From JBHEPS01 sp046261635 (GTDB lineage Bacteria > Acidobacteriota > Thermoanaerobaculia > Gp7-AA8): DNA of 27,841 bases. The notes under the pieces are model-generated. The model saw nothing but the letters and a program-made list of their open reading frames with translations. It did no database searches and was not told where the DNA came from. This document shows, piece by piece, positions 16,889 through 25,282 of this stretch (position 1 is the first letter of the stretch; each line of letters opens with the position of its first letter). The DNA is taken from contig JBHEOL010000200.1 in the NCBI GenBank assembly GCA_046261635.1, positions 1 to 27,841 on the forward strand, written 5' to 3'. Made by a program: the position numbers and the translations under genes.

Positions 16889-17362
16889 TCAGGGGCTCTT
16901 CACGTAGCGAACGACGAGAAATCCGAGTCCCTGCTCCCCGAATGCTCCTTTCGGCTCGAGGGACGCGAAGACGTAGATCTCCGGATCGCTGCCGTCGTAC
17001 ACCAGGGTCCGCGGAGACTCGGTCTGGCGGGCCGGCTTGCCGTGCTCGGATCGCAGCCGGAGCGCGTTCTCCTTCCACGCCGTTCTGATCTGGGGAAGGA
17101 AATCGATCAGCTCGAACCGGATCGACCGGAGGCGGTCGTTCTCGAAGGCGAGAGTGATCATCCGTTTCTCGGAGACTTCGATGAGTCTGTGGCCCGGTTC
17201 CTTCCCTTCCTGCGAGGAGAGACCCGCGCGTGTGATGGCCGTCTCGGCTTCCGCTCCGGTCATCCCCAGGGTGAGGTGGAAGCGCGCGGGGCTCATCCAG
17301 GCCGTTTGCGCCTCAGGGGCGACTCCGCCCAACAGAAGCGAGATCAGGAAGAGCGCGGTCAT
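16889..17362 (-). CDS. Small exported protein of unknown function
   Basis: The 157-residue protein has an N-terminal hydrophobic signal-like segment (TALFLISLLLGGVAPEAQTA, residues 2-21). A soluble alpha/beta domain follows with LGMTGAEAETAITRAGL (about 33-49), ENDRLRSIRFEL and a C-terminal strand (GLGFLVVRYVKSP). The GMTxxEA segment resembles the opening of small periplasmic domains that recur in pairs, but I cannot name the family. It begins 7 nt after the stop of the eda-like gene on the same strand, so it is probably in its operon. No Shine-Dalgarno is present; TACACT lies 9 nt upstream, inside the end of eda. The frame continues upstream to 17800 as an eda shadow and is excluded. Confidence 0.75.
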   Translation of the reverse strand: MTALFLISLLLGGVAPEAQTAWMSPARFHLTLGMTGAEAETAITRAGLSSQEGKEPGHRLIEVSEKRMITLAFENDRLRSIRFELIDFLPQIRTAWKENALRLRSEHGKPARQTESPRTLVYDGSDPEIYVFASLEPKGAFGEQGLGFLVVRYVKSP

Positions 17363-17369
17363 GCCGGAT

Positions 17370-18047
17370 CTAGTGTACGACCGATTCGACCTTCGTCGAG
17401 CGCCACGACTGCACGGTCGAAATCGCCATGGCGATGTGGCGGCCCACCTCGTCCCACTTCTTGGCGCGGACGAGATCGGGAGGAGCGATGGAGCCGGCCA
17501 TGTTGAGAGCCACCGTGCCGGCCGCGAGGTAGGGCTCGATCTGATCGATCCCGACGGGGCCACCGGCGAGCATGGGGACGTCGCGAATCGGCTGCCGGAT
17601 GGTCCGGATGTAATCGGGCCCTCCGAGCAGGCCGGCCGGATAGACCTTGATGACGTTGGCGCCGAGCTCCCAGGCGTGGATGATCTCGGTCGTTGTCGCG
17701 GCTCCCGCGACGCAGAACAGGTCGTGTTCGGCGGCGTAATCGATGACGGTGACGTCGGTATGGGGGGAGACCAGAATCTGGGCACCCGCGCGGCGAGCAT
17801 CGGCTGCCATGTTCGACCCCCGCACGGTCCCGGCAGCGAAGACGATTCCGCCCCCGCCGTACTGGCCGACGAGGCGCTCGAGGATCTCGACCGCGTCCGG
17901 AGTCGTCATCGTGATCTCGATGACCCTCAATCCGTGCTCGGCGTAGGTCCTGGCGAGTTGCAGAGCGGTCTCGGGATCCTCTTCCCGAACCACACCGATG
18001 ATGACATTGCGCTTGACGTGCTCGAACAGATCTTCGCGGCGACCCAT
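17370..18047 (-). CDS. eda: KDPG/KHG aldolase-like enzyme (Eda family)
   Basis: This 225-residue class I aldolase cleaves 2-keto-3-deoxy sugar acid phosphates to pyruvate and an aldehyde. It has GLRVIEITMTTPDAVEIL (39-56, with catalytic Glu44), FAAGTVRG (70-77), ILVSPHTD (91-98) and the Schiff-base lysine in NVIKVYPAG (Lys134). Where classical Eda has TGG(I), binding the phosphate or carboxylate with a threonine, this protein has LAGGPVG (160-166), so substrate preference may differ. It could act on KDPG, KHG or KDPGal. No edd, kdgK or sugar-acid gene is in the window. TAGGCT lies 7 nt before the ATG and no Shine-Dalgarno is present. It is divergent from the MglA-like gene across 107 nt. Confidence 0.85.
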   Translation of the reverse strand: MGRREDLFEHVKRNVIIGVVREEDPETALQLARTYAEHGLRVIEITMTTPDAVEILERLVGQYGGGGIVFAAGTVRGSNMAADARRAGAQILVSPHTDVTVIDYAAEHDLFCVAGAATTTEIIHAWELGANVIKVYPAGLLGGPDYIRTIRQPIRDVPMLAGGPVGIDQIEPYLAAGTVALNMAGSIAPPDLVRAKKWDEVGRHIAMAISTVQSWRSTKVESVVH

Positions 18048-18054
18048 GGCGCCG

Positions 18055-18060
18055 AGCCTA
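18055..18060 (-). promoter_or_regulatory. TAGGCT box 7 nt before eda (leaderless promoter candidate)
   Basis: The minus-strand box TAGGCT fits the TANNNT pattern and is followed by GGCGCCG-type sequence on the plus strand, 7 nt in all, then the ATG at 18047. No ribosome binding site is visible. It is weaker than the boxes at 9435 and 14827. Confidence 0.4.
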
Positions 18061-18121
18061 CCACGATCCGACCACCGAAGCGGGGGCGGTACGGGACGAT
18101 TCCGTATCTCCGGCGCACCAG

Positions 18122-18130
18122 TGCTAATCT
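18122..18130 (+). promoter_or_regulatory. Extended -10-like element before the MglA-like gene
   Basis: TGCTAATCT fits TGn plus TAATCT and lies 24 nt before the ATG at 18155, leaving room for a short leader with a weak AAAGGA-type ribosome site. If the methyltransferase and bsh genes are cotranscribed with this gene, it would be their promoter as well. Confidence 0.35.
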
Positions 18131-18154
18131 TGAGGAAAGGACGGGAAAACCACG

Positions 18155-18979
<825 letters not shown>

Positions 18980-19016
18980 GGCCCTCGCCCACCTGATTCC
19001 TCCGGAGGACCCGAAA

Positions 19017-19730
19017 GTGACCTGGTACAGCGAATGGTTCGGCGAGGAGTATCTCGATCTCTACTCCCACCGCGATGAAGAGGAAGCGCGCAAGCACGTC
19101 ACTTTCTTCCGGTCCCAATTCGGCATCATCCGCGGTCCCATTCTCGATCTCGCCTGCGGTCAGGGACGCCACATCCGTGAATTCAGAACCGCCGGCTACC
19201 AGGTGACCGGCTGCGATCTCTCCTGGATTCTCCTGCGCCACGGAATCATCGACCTCGGACCGATGCCCGTCGCGCGGGCAGACATGCGCGTGCTCCCGTT
19301 CGCCGATGGAACGTTCGACGCGCTGGTGAACTTCTTCACGAGCTTCGGCTACTTCGACGAAGCAGAGGAAAATCTCCGAACCGTGCGGGAGATGGCGCGC
19401 GTGCTGTCGAATGGAGCGCCGTTCCTTTTCGATTACCTGAACGTTCATCGCGAGCTCGAGAGGCTCGTCGAAAGAGAAGAGAAGACCAGCGAGAAGGGAA
19501 CGGTTCTCATCGAGCGCTGGTTCGATTCCGCCTCGCGGACTTTCAACAAGCGGATCACGATCGGCGAGAGACGATTTCTGGAACGGGTGAAGGGATATGA
19601 TCTCGACGAGATCACGGCCATCTTCGCGGCAGGGGGTATGGCGATCCGAGAGGTGTACGGCGACTTCGACGGCGGCGATTTCGGCGCCAAGAGCCCGCGG
19701 CTGATCCTCCTCGGCACTCGAAGGCGATGA
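19017..19730 (+). CDS. SAM-dependent methyltransferase, candidate bacillithiol N-methyltransferase
   Basis: This 237-residue class I methyltransferase has motif I at ILDLACGQGRHI (42-53), the acidic motif II residue in GCDLS (Asp67), ADMRVLPFADGTFDALVNFF (88-107) and a C-terminal substrate-side domain. The GTG start at 19017 has GGAGG 9 nt upstream. It overlaps bshC by 4 nt (ATGA), followed by bshB1 and bshA. In Chlorobiaceae a SAM methyltransferase (NmbA) makes N-methyl-bacillithiol, so this position suggests the same role. That is inference from context: I cannot align it to NmbA here. Small-molecule methyltransferases of this fold act on many substrates. Confidence 0.8.
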   Translation: MTWYSEWFGEEYLDLYSHRDEEEARKHVTFFRSQFGIIRGPILDLACGQGRHIREFRTAGYQVTGCDLSWILLRHGIIDLGPMPVARADMRVLPFADGTFDALVNFFTSFGYFDEAEENLRTVREMARVLSNGAPFLFDYLNVHRELERLVEREEKTSEKGTVLIERWFDSASRTFNKRITIGERRFLERVKGYDLDEITAIFAAGGMAIREVYGDFDGGDFGAKSPRLILLGTRRR

Positions 19731-21307
19731 CGACGACGCAGCAGACGAAGGGGACCGCGGAGTATCCGCTCGCCGTCTATCCCGGAATCGGGAAATTCGC
19801 CCTCGATCTCGTCATGGGGTCGGAAGCGGCTTCGAGCCTGCTCCCCCGTCCCGACTGGAAGGCGATGGGCCGCGACCGGGCGCCCGCGCGCGACCGATCG
19901 GCGCTGGCCGCGGCGCTCGTGGATTCGAACCTCGCCTGGCGCAACGACGTCGCCGCTCCCGTCGCTCGCTGGGCATCGGGGGAGGCGGTCGCCGTCATCG
20001 CCGGTCAGCAGGCCGGCCTCGGCGGTGGTCCTCTTTACACTCTCGCGAAAATCGCATCTCTCCTGTCGGCCTGCGGCCGGCTCGAGAACGACGGGGTCCC
20101 CGCCGTTCCTTTTTTCTGGATCGCCACCGAGGATCACGATTTCGCCGAGGTCTCCACGTTCCTCTTCCAGAGCGCCTCGACCAACACGCTGCTGCGTTCG
20201 AAGAGGAGTCCGTCCGTCCGGGAGCCAATCGGTTCGCTTCCGATTCCGGAAGACCTCCGCCGCGAGCTGATCGGGCTCATGGGTGCCGAAAAGGCGTGGC
20301 TAAAGCCGGGAGTCTGCTTTGGCGATTCGTTCGCGCTCCTCCTCTCCGAGGTTCTGGGCGCGCGGAAGGTGGTGCTGGTCGATTCGCTGCTCCCACAGAT
20401 GCGGAAAGAGGGAGCACCGATTCTGAACGCCCTGGCCGGCCGGCTCGGGGAGGCGGAAGAGGCGGTCCAGAGAAGGTCGAAAGCGATCGAAGCCGCGGGA
20501 TACCGGCCGCAGGTCGAGCCGGGCCCCGAGGGGCATTACGCGCTGCTCTATGTGATCGAGTCGAGTGGGGAGCGGATCGCGATCGTGCCGCGAGGGGAAG
20601 GATTCGCGATCGGCTCGCACCGGCACAGCATGGGCGAGCTCGAACGCCGCATCGGATCCGCTCCGGAGACGATCTCGACGGGCGCTCTGGCGCGTCCGCT
20701 GCTTCAGGATTACGTCTTCGAGCCCGCGCTCTTCATCGGCGGCCCGGCGGAGGTGGCCTACTACGCGCAGGTCACGGCGCTGCACGAGATGTTCGGCGTC
20801 GCTCTCCCGGCCGTCGCGCTGCGGGGTCATGCCCTGGTGGCCCCGGCCCGGAGAATGAGGGCGCTCGAGCGGTACGCCATCGAACTGCCGGAGCTGTTCG
20901 GCCCGCTGGAGGAAGCGGTGAACCGCCGCGAAGAGGAACTGGTCCGGAAGGTTCACGAGGAAGCAGGCAGAGGGCGCGAGACGCTCGATGAGATGATGAA
21001 GCGGCTTTCCGCGATGGCGTTGGAGGGAGATCCGGGGCTGGAGCGGGCGATGAAACGGACGCGGAGGCGGATCGATCACCATCTCGAGACGATGGCCCGG
21101 CGGGCCGAGCGCGCGATTGCCAGAAGGGACGAGGAGCGGTGGGTCGCCCTCTCGAGATTGCAGCAGATCCTCTACCCGAATGGGCAGGCTCAGGACCGAG
21201 TTGCCGGATGGCTCGGATGGTGGCTTGCCTATGGAGACGAGCTGATGAATCGGCTCGTGGATGCAGCCGAGCCCGACGCCGCGGAGTTTCGAGTCGTGGC
21301 GATCTGA
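19727..21307 (+). CDS. bshC: BshC, putative cysteine ligase of bacillithiol synthesis
   Basis: BshC is required for the last step of bacillithiol synthesis, adding cysteine to glucosaminyl-malate. The 526 residues carry the two strongest BshC signatures: AGQQAGLGGGPLYTLAKI (92-109) and PFFWIATEDHDFAEVS (128-143). A C-terminal helical region follows with the usual R/E-rich coiled coil (about 415-480) and ERWVALSRLQQILYPNGQAQ near the end. The length is typical (about 530-540). The start is the ATG at 19727 in the ATGA overlap with the methyltransferase gene. bshB1 follows after 9 nt with GAAGGAG as ribosome site. The large minus-strand frame 20300-21961 is a shadow. Confidence 0.95.
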   Translation: MTTTQQTKGTAEYPLAVYPGIGKFALDLVMGSEAASSLLPRPDWKAMGRDRAPARDRSALAAALVDSNLAWRNDVAAPVARWASGEAVAVIAGQQAGLGGGPLYTLAKIASLLSACGRLENDGVPAVPFFWIATEDHDFAEVSTFLFQSASTNTLLRSKRSPSVREPIGSLPIPEDLRRELIGLMGAEKAWLKPGVCFGDSFALLLSEVLGARKVVLVDSLLPQMRKEGAPILNALAGRLGEAEEAVQRRSKAIEAAGYRPQVEPGPEGHYALLYVIESSGERIAIVPRGEGFAIGSHRHSMGELERRIGSAPETISTGALARPLLQDYVFEPALFIGGPAEVAYYAQVTALHEMFGVALPAVALRGHALVAPARRMRALERYAIELPELFGPLEEAVNRREEELVRKVHEEAGRGRETLDEMMKRLSAMALEGDPGLERAMKRTRRRIDHHLETMARRAERAIARRDEERWVALSRLQQILYPNGQAQDRVAGWLGWWLAYGDELMNRLVDAAEPDAAEFRVVAI

Positions 21308-21316
21308 AGGAGAAGC

Positions 21317-22066
21317 ATGGCGGCCAGGAAAAGCGGAAAAAAGACCTCGAAAGTCGACATCATCGCCTTCGGTGCGCATGCGGATGACGTGGAGCTCGGA
21401 TGCGGCGGCACGCTGCTCGAGGCCGTCCGCCGGGGACAGAAGATCGGGATCGTCGACCTGACTCGCGGGGAGATGGGGACGCGCGGAGAGCCGGAGACGC
21501 GAAGGCGTGAGTCCCTCGCCTCGGCGAAGATTCTCGGGGCCGAGTTCCGGGAGCTCTTCGATTTCGGGGACGGAAACCTGGCGACGGGCCGCGAGCAGGA
21601 GCTCGAGCTCATCCGGATCATCCGCGAGTGGAGGCCTTCGATCCTGCTCGCGCCCTGGCCCGATGACCGCCACCCCGATCACACGAGGAGCGGGCAACTG
21701 GTGACCGATGCCTGGTTCTACGCGGGGCTCGTGAAGATCGAAACGGGCCAGAAGGCGCACCGCCCCGATATGGTCGTCTATTACCTGCAGAATTATCAGC
21801 TTCAACCGAGCTTCGTTGTCGACGTGACCCGATCTTTCGCGAAGAAGATGAAGGCGATTCGAGCGTACGGCTCCCAGTTTCACGATCCCGAGTCGAACGA
21901 GCCGCTCACCTTCATCGCGAAGGAGGGTTTTCTGCCGATGATCGAGGCGAGAGCACGCCACTTCGGCGCTTTGATCGGGAAGGACTTCGGAGAAGCGTTC
22001 GTCACCAGGCAGCCGCCGCAGGTCGACGATCTCGTCGCCGCCTACCGGGGGAGAGAGGTCAAGTGA
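21317..22066 (+). CDS. bshB1: BshB1, N-acetylglucosaminyl-malate deacetylase
   Basis: This zinc-dependent deacetylase of the PIG-L/LmbE family removes the acetyl group from GlcNAc-malate to give GlcN-malate, step two of bacillithiol synthesis. The 249 residues begin, after a short basic tail, with VDIIAFGAHADDVELGCGG (13-31), holding the metal ligands and catalytic Asp of HADD (21-24). LTRGEMGTRGEPETRRRES (48-66) is typical of BshB1. HPDH (119-122) supplies further ligands. The ATG at 21317 has GAAGGAG 5 nt upstream. The stop overlaps the GTG start of bshA. Mca-like amidases share the fold, but the company of bshC and bshA makes BshB1 the best call. Confidence 0.94.
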   Translation: MAARKSGKKTSKVDIIAFGAHADDVELGCGGTLLEAVRRGQKIGIVDLTRGEMGTRGEPETRRRESLASAKILGAEFRELFDFGDGNLATGREQELELIRIIREWRPSILLAPWPDDRHPDHTRSGQLVTDAWFYAGLVKIETGQKAHRPDMVVYYLQNYQLQPSFVVDVTRSFAKKMKAIRAYGSQFHDPESNEPLTFIAKEGFLPMIEARARHFGALIGKDFGEAFVTRQPPQVDDLVAAYRGREVK

Positions 22067-23229
22067 AGGTCGGAATCACGTGTTACCCGACATTCGGCGG
22101 ATCGGGCGTCGTCGCCACTGAGCTGGGCATCGCTCTCGCGAAAAGGGGCATCGACGTTCACTTCATCAGCTACGCGCTTCCGTCCCGTCTCAGCACCCTG
22201 CACGAGCGGATACGCTTTCACGAAGTCGCGATGATGAACTACCCACTGTTCGACAACTTCCCGCCGTACACGCTCGCCCTCGCGACGAAGATGGCGGAGA
22301 TCGCCGAGTACGAGGACCTCGATATCCTTCATGTTCACTACGCGATTCCTCATGCGATCAGCGCTTATCTCGCCCGCCAGATGCTGAAGGACCACCCGAT
22401 CAGGGTCGTGACGACGCTCCACGGGACCGACATCACGCTCGTCGGCCGCGATCCGAGCTTCCTGCCGATCACGCGGTTCGGCATCGACAGCTCCGACGGG
22501 GTCACCGCGGTGTCCGCGTGGCTGCGCGACGAGACAACCGAGTTTCTCGAGGTCAAGCGGCCGATCGAAGTGATTCACAACTTCGTCGATCCGGCCCGGT
22601 TCCGGAAGAGCAGCAACTTCTTGTGCGATGGCTTCGTGAAGCCCGAGGAGATGCTGCTCGGGCACATCTCGAACTTTCGCCCGGTGAAGCGGGTGCTGGA
22701 CGTGATGGAAATCTTCCTCCGGGTGCAGCGTGAGATTCCGGCGAAGCTCGTCATGATCGGTGATGGTCCCGAGAGGTCCCGGGCGGAAGCGTTTTCCCGC
22801 GAGCACCGGATCACGGACCGCGTCCTGTTCCTGGGCAACGTGCCCGAGCTCGAAGAAGTGGTCGCCGCGCTCGACCTGTTCCTCCTTCCATCAGAGACCG
22901 AGTCTTTCGGAATGGCGGCTCTCGAAGCGCAGGCCTCGGAAGTTCCGGTCATCGCGAGCATGGCAGGCGGGCTTCCCGAGGTCGTCGCGAACGGCGAGAC
23001 CGGCTACCTTCTTCCGGTCGGCGATACCGACGGAATGGCCACCCGCGCAATCGAGCTGCTCCGGGACGACGACCGGCGACAGGAGATGGGAGAAGCAGGG
23101 CGGCGGCGTGCGATCGAGCTCTTCCATGTCGACCGCATCGTTCCGCGATACATCGCGTTCTACGAGTCGGTGATGCAGGCGGAGAGGCGGGAGGGCACGG
23201 ACAACCGTCGCGGCGAGCCCGTGCTTTGA
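22063..23229 (+). CDS. bshA: BshA, N-acetyl-alpha-D-glucosaminyl L-malate synthase
   Basis: BshA is the GT4 glycosyltransferase that joins UDP-GlcNAc and L-malate in the first step of bacillithiol synthesis. The 388 residues contain CYPTFGGSGVVATELGIALA (7-26, the family's N-terminal glycine loop), HVHYAIPHAISAYLARQ (90-106), TTLHGTDITLVG (117-128), IHNFVD (171-176) and the GT4 E-x7-E motif in ETESFGMAALEAQ (278-290) followed by GGLPEV. The GTG start at 22063 overlaps the bshB1 stop (GTGA). It is the last bsh gene; a Fur-family gene starts 36 nt after its stop from its own apparent promoter. All three biosynthetic steps are thus encoded contiguously. Confidence 0.95.
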   Translation: MKVGITCYPTFGGSGVVATELGIALAKRGIDVHFISYALPSRLSTLHERIRFHEVAMMNYPLFDNFPPYTLALATKMAEIAEYEDLDILHVHYAIPHAISAYLARQMLKDHPIRVVTTLHGTDITLVGRDPSFLPITRFGIDSSDGVTAVSAWLRDETTEFLEVKRPIEVIHNFVDPARFRKSSNFLCDGFVKPEEMLLGHISNFRPVKRVLDVMEIFLRVQREIPAKLVMIGDGPERSRAEAFSREHRITDRVLFLGNVPELEEVVAALDLFLLPSETESFGMAALEAQASEVPVIASMAGGLPEVVANGETGYLLPVGDTDGMATRAIELLRDDDRRQEMGEAGRRRAIELFHVDRIVPRYIAFYESVMQAERREGTDNRRGEPVL

Positions 23230-23252
23230 AATCCCGGCCCTGCCCGGGAGGT

Positions 23253-23258
23253 TACAAT
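23253..23258 (+). promoter_or_regulatory. TACAAT box 7 nt before the Fur-family gene (leaderless promoter)
   Basis: TACAAT is followed by CATCCCG and then the ATG at 23266. A GGGAG sequence at 23246-23250 is too far from the start to serve as its ribosome site. This supports an independent leaderless promoter for the regulator inside the bsh region. Confidence 0.55.
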
Positions 23259-23265
23259 CATCCCG

Positions 23266-23784
23266 ATGGGCACGATGAAACGGGCGCTGGAGCAGGAGGT
23301 CGAACGCTTCCGGGGATATCTCCAGCAGCAGGGCCTGAAGCTGACGAACGAGCGTGACTCGCTCGTCCGCGAGATCTTCTCGACTCATTACCATTTCGAG
23401 GCGGAAGAACTGCTCGAGAAGCTGAGGAAGAAGAAGACGAAAATCTCACGGGCGACGATCTATCGGACGCTCGAGCTTCTCGTGAAATCGGGGATGGTCC
23501 GCCGGGTTCACCTCGGCGAAGATCACTATCACTACGAGCGCGTGATGGGCGACGACGCCCAGCACGGTCACCTGATCTGCACCACATGCGGCGCCGTGAT
23601 CGAATTTCACGACGAGGCTCTCGAAGCGCGCCAGTTGCAGATCTGCGAGAAGAACCGATTCACCCCCACGTTTCACAACCTCCAGATTCTGGGGGTCTGC
23701 GGATCGTGCAGGAAGAAGGGTGAAGAGCCCGAGGTCATGGATCGACTGAAGAGTTATCCGACCGCTGTCGATCTGCGAAGGTAG
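23266..23784 (+). CDS. Fur-family metalloregulator
   Basis: This 172-residue Fur-family repressor has a winged-helix N-terminal half (HYHFEAEELLEKL at 41-53; recognition-helix region ISRATIYRTLELL at 60-72). The metal-binding dimerisation half has EDHYHYERV (85-93), HGHLICTTCGAVIEF (100-114) and RFTPTFHNLQILGVCGSC (131-148). Four cysteines (105, 108, 145, 148) form the structural zinc site. The residue at the PerR Asp104 position appears to be Glu113, as in Fur, which argues for an iron- rather than a peroxide-sensing role, though Zur or Mur functions cannot be excluded. The ATG at 23266 lies 7 nt after TACAAT; a second ATG at 23275 is possible. It converges with gltX, with only 4 nt between the stops. 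Confidence 0.9.
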   Translation: MGTMKRALEQEVERFRGYLQQQGLKLTNERDSLVREIFSTHYHFEAEELLEKLRKKKTKISRATIYRTLELLVKSGMVRRVHLGEDHYHYERVMGDDAQHGHLICTTCGAVIEFHDEALEARQLQICEKNRFTPTFHNLQILGVCGSCRKKGEEPEVMDRLKSYPTAVDLRR

Positions 23785-23788
23785 AAGC

Positions 23789-25207
23789 TCAGTCCTGCCC
23801 GAGCTCCGGCAGCCGGGCGATCATCCGATCGAGCCGCTCCAGGGTCTGCTGCTTCCCGAGGAGCGCCACGACGTCGAAGATCGGCGGACTCGCCAGTTTT
23901 CCGGTCAGCGCGACCCGCAGCGGATGGATGTATTTGCCGGCGGAGTTGCCGCGCGCTTCCGCGAGCTCACGCAGCGCGGCTTCCGTGGTCGCCGTGTCGA
24001 AGGGCTCGAGAGCCGCGAGTGCGTCCCGCAGTTCCCTCATCCGCTTCTCGAGATCGTCGCCTTTGATGTGCTTCTTCACCGCGTCAACCTCATAGTCGAA
24101 TGAATCAGCGGCCGCGAAAAAGGGAGCGGCCTGCTCGGCCATCTCTCTCAGAGTGCGGGCGCGCGGTTGGAGCAGGGGGATCGCGCGGAGCAGGCGATCG
24201 CGGTCCAGGGACACGCCGAGAAAGGGCTCGAGCAGCGGAATCAGCGCCGCCGGCTCGCTCGCCTGCAGGTACTGGTGATTCAACCAGAGCAGCTTTTCCA
24301 GGTCGAAGATCGCAGCTGAGTGGTGAACATCGGCCAGGTCGAACAGCTTCTCTGCCTCATCGCGTGAGATGACCTCGCGGTCTCCCTTCGGCGACCATCC
24401 GAGAAGCAGAAGGAAGTTGAACAGCGCCTGGGGAAGAATCCCCATCGACTGGTATTCCTCCACCGATGTCGCCCCGGTCCTCTTGCTGAGCCGTTTGCGG
24501 TCGGATCCGAGAATGAGCGGCACATGAGCGAACTCGGGGACGGCGGAGTCGAAGGCCTGAAACAGGAGAACGTGCTTCGGCGTATTCGACAGATGGTCGT
24601 CTCCCCGCGCCACCAGGGTGATTCCCATGTCGATGTCGTCGACGACGACCGACAGGTGATAGGTCGGGTTGCCATCCGAGCGAAGAAGGACGAAGTCGTC
24701 GATGAGCTCTCCTTCGAACTCCACGCTGCCGCGGATGTGATCGAGGAAGCGGATCGGTCCCTCGGGAACGCGGAACCGGATCACATGCGGCCCCTCGTTC
24801 TCTCCGATCGTCCGCTCCCGGCACTTCCCTGAGTAGCGATACTGCCGTCCCCGGGCCTCGGCCTCGGCCCTTTCGGCCTCGAGCTCCTCCACGCCGCATC
24901 GGCAGCGGTAGGCGCGCCCCTTCGCGACCAGCTCATGTACCCTCTCGCGATACCGCTCGATCCTGTCGCTCTGGTAGACGGGGCCTTCGTCCCACTCTGC
25001 CCCGAGCCACAGCAGGGAGGCGATGATCTGTTCGGCATGATGCTGGCGGGACCTCTCGACGTCCGTGTCCTCGATCCGCAAGATCAGCCGTCCGCCGTGA
25101 CGCCGAGCGTGCATGAGGTTGAAAATCGCTGTCCTCGCCCCGCCGATATGCAGAAACCCGGTGGGCGAGGGAGCGAATCGGAGTTTCATCGGTTTATCGG
25201 GGCTCAT
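23789..25207 (-). CDS. gltX: Glutamate--tRNA ligase
   Basis: This class I synthetase charges tRNA-Glu (or also tRNA-Gln in organisms using the amidotransferase route). The 472 residues show RFAPSPTGFLHIGGARTA (10-27, HIGH-type motif HIGG), LILRIEDTDVERS (41-53), a zinc-site candidate with Cys102, Cys104 and Cys129, VARGDDHLSNTPKH (199-212) and the KMSKS-type loop KRLSKRTG (238-245). The anticodon-binding helical half follows. The length is normal. The ATG at 25207 has no Shine-Dalgarno and TAAGAT 9 nt upstream; an internal ATG six codons on would give a start closer to the usual family N-terminus. It is divergent from the pseudopilin genes across 75 nt. Confidence 0.95.
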   Translation of the reverse strand: MSPDKPMKLRFAPSPTGFLHIGGARTAIFNLMHARRHGGRLILRIEDTDVERSRQHHAEQIIASLLWLGAEWDEGPVYQSDRIERYRERVHELVAKGRAYRCRCGVEELEAERAEAEARGRQYRYSGKCRERTIGENEGPHVIRFRVPEGPIRFLDHIRGSVEFEGELIDDFVLLRSDGNPTYHLSVVVDDIDMGITLVARGDDHLSNTPKHVLLFQAFDSAVPEFAHVPLILGSDRKRLSKRTGATSVEEYQSMGILPQALFNFLLLLGWSPKGDREVISRDEAEKLFDLADVHHSAAIFDLEKLLWLNHQYLQASEPAALIPLLEPFLGVSLDRDRLLRAIPLLQPRARTLREMAEQAAPFFAAADSFDYEVDAVKKHIKGDDLEKRMRELRDALAALEPFDTATTEAALRELAEARGNSAGKYIHPLRVALTGKLASPPIFDVVALLGKQQTLERLDRMIARLPELGQD

Positions 25208-25216
25208 CGGGCGGCG

Positions 25217-25222
25217 ATCTTA
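25217..25222 (-). promoter_or_regulatory. TAAGAT box 9 nt before gltX (leaderless promoter candidate)
   Basis: On the minus strand TAAGAT is followed by 9 nt (CGCCGCCCG) with no Shine-Dalgarno character and then the ATG at 25207. Transcription starting 7-9 nt after the box would begin at or 1-2 nt before the start codon. Confidence 0.5.
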
Positions 25223-25264
25223 TGAGTCGCCCCCCGACCCGTCAAGAAAGCTCCACCCTGGCGC

Positions 25265-25270
25265 TACAAT
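25265..25270 (+). promoter_or_regulatory. TACAAT box 12 nt before the first pseudopilin gene
   Basis: TACAAT is followed by 12 C-rich nt and the ATG at 25283, with no Shine-Dalgarno between. The predicted leader would be only about 5 nt. It shares the 75-nt divergent region with the gltX box. Confidence 0.5.
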
Positions 25271-25282
25271 CCCCCTGCGCCC

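Noticed and set aside
16880..16896. CCCCCGTCAGGG shared by the ends of the MCE gene (11190) and the gene ending at 16889, as a terminator motif
   Set aside because: The stem would be only 4 bp and no T-run follows; the match is probably chance in GC-rich DNA.
20300..21961. 553-codon minus-strand frame over bshC and bshB1
   Set aside because: It is a shadow frame; the plus strand carries unmistakable BshC and BshB1 motifs.
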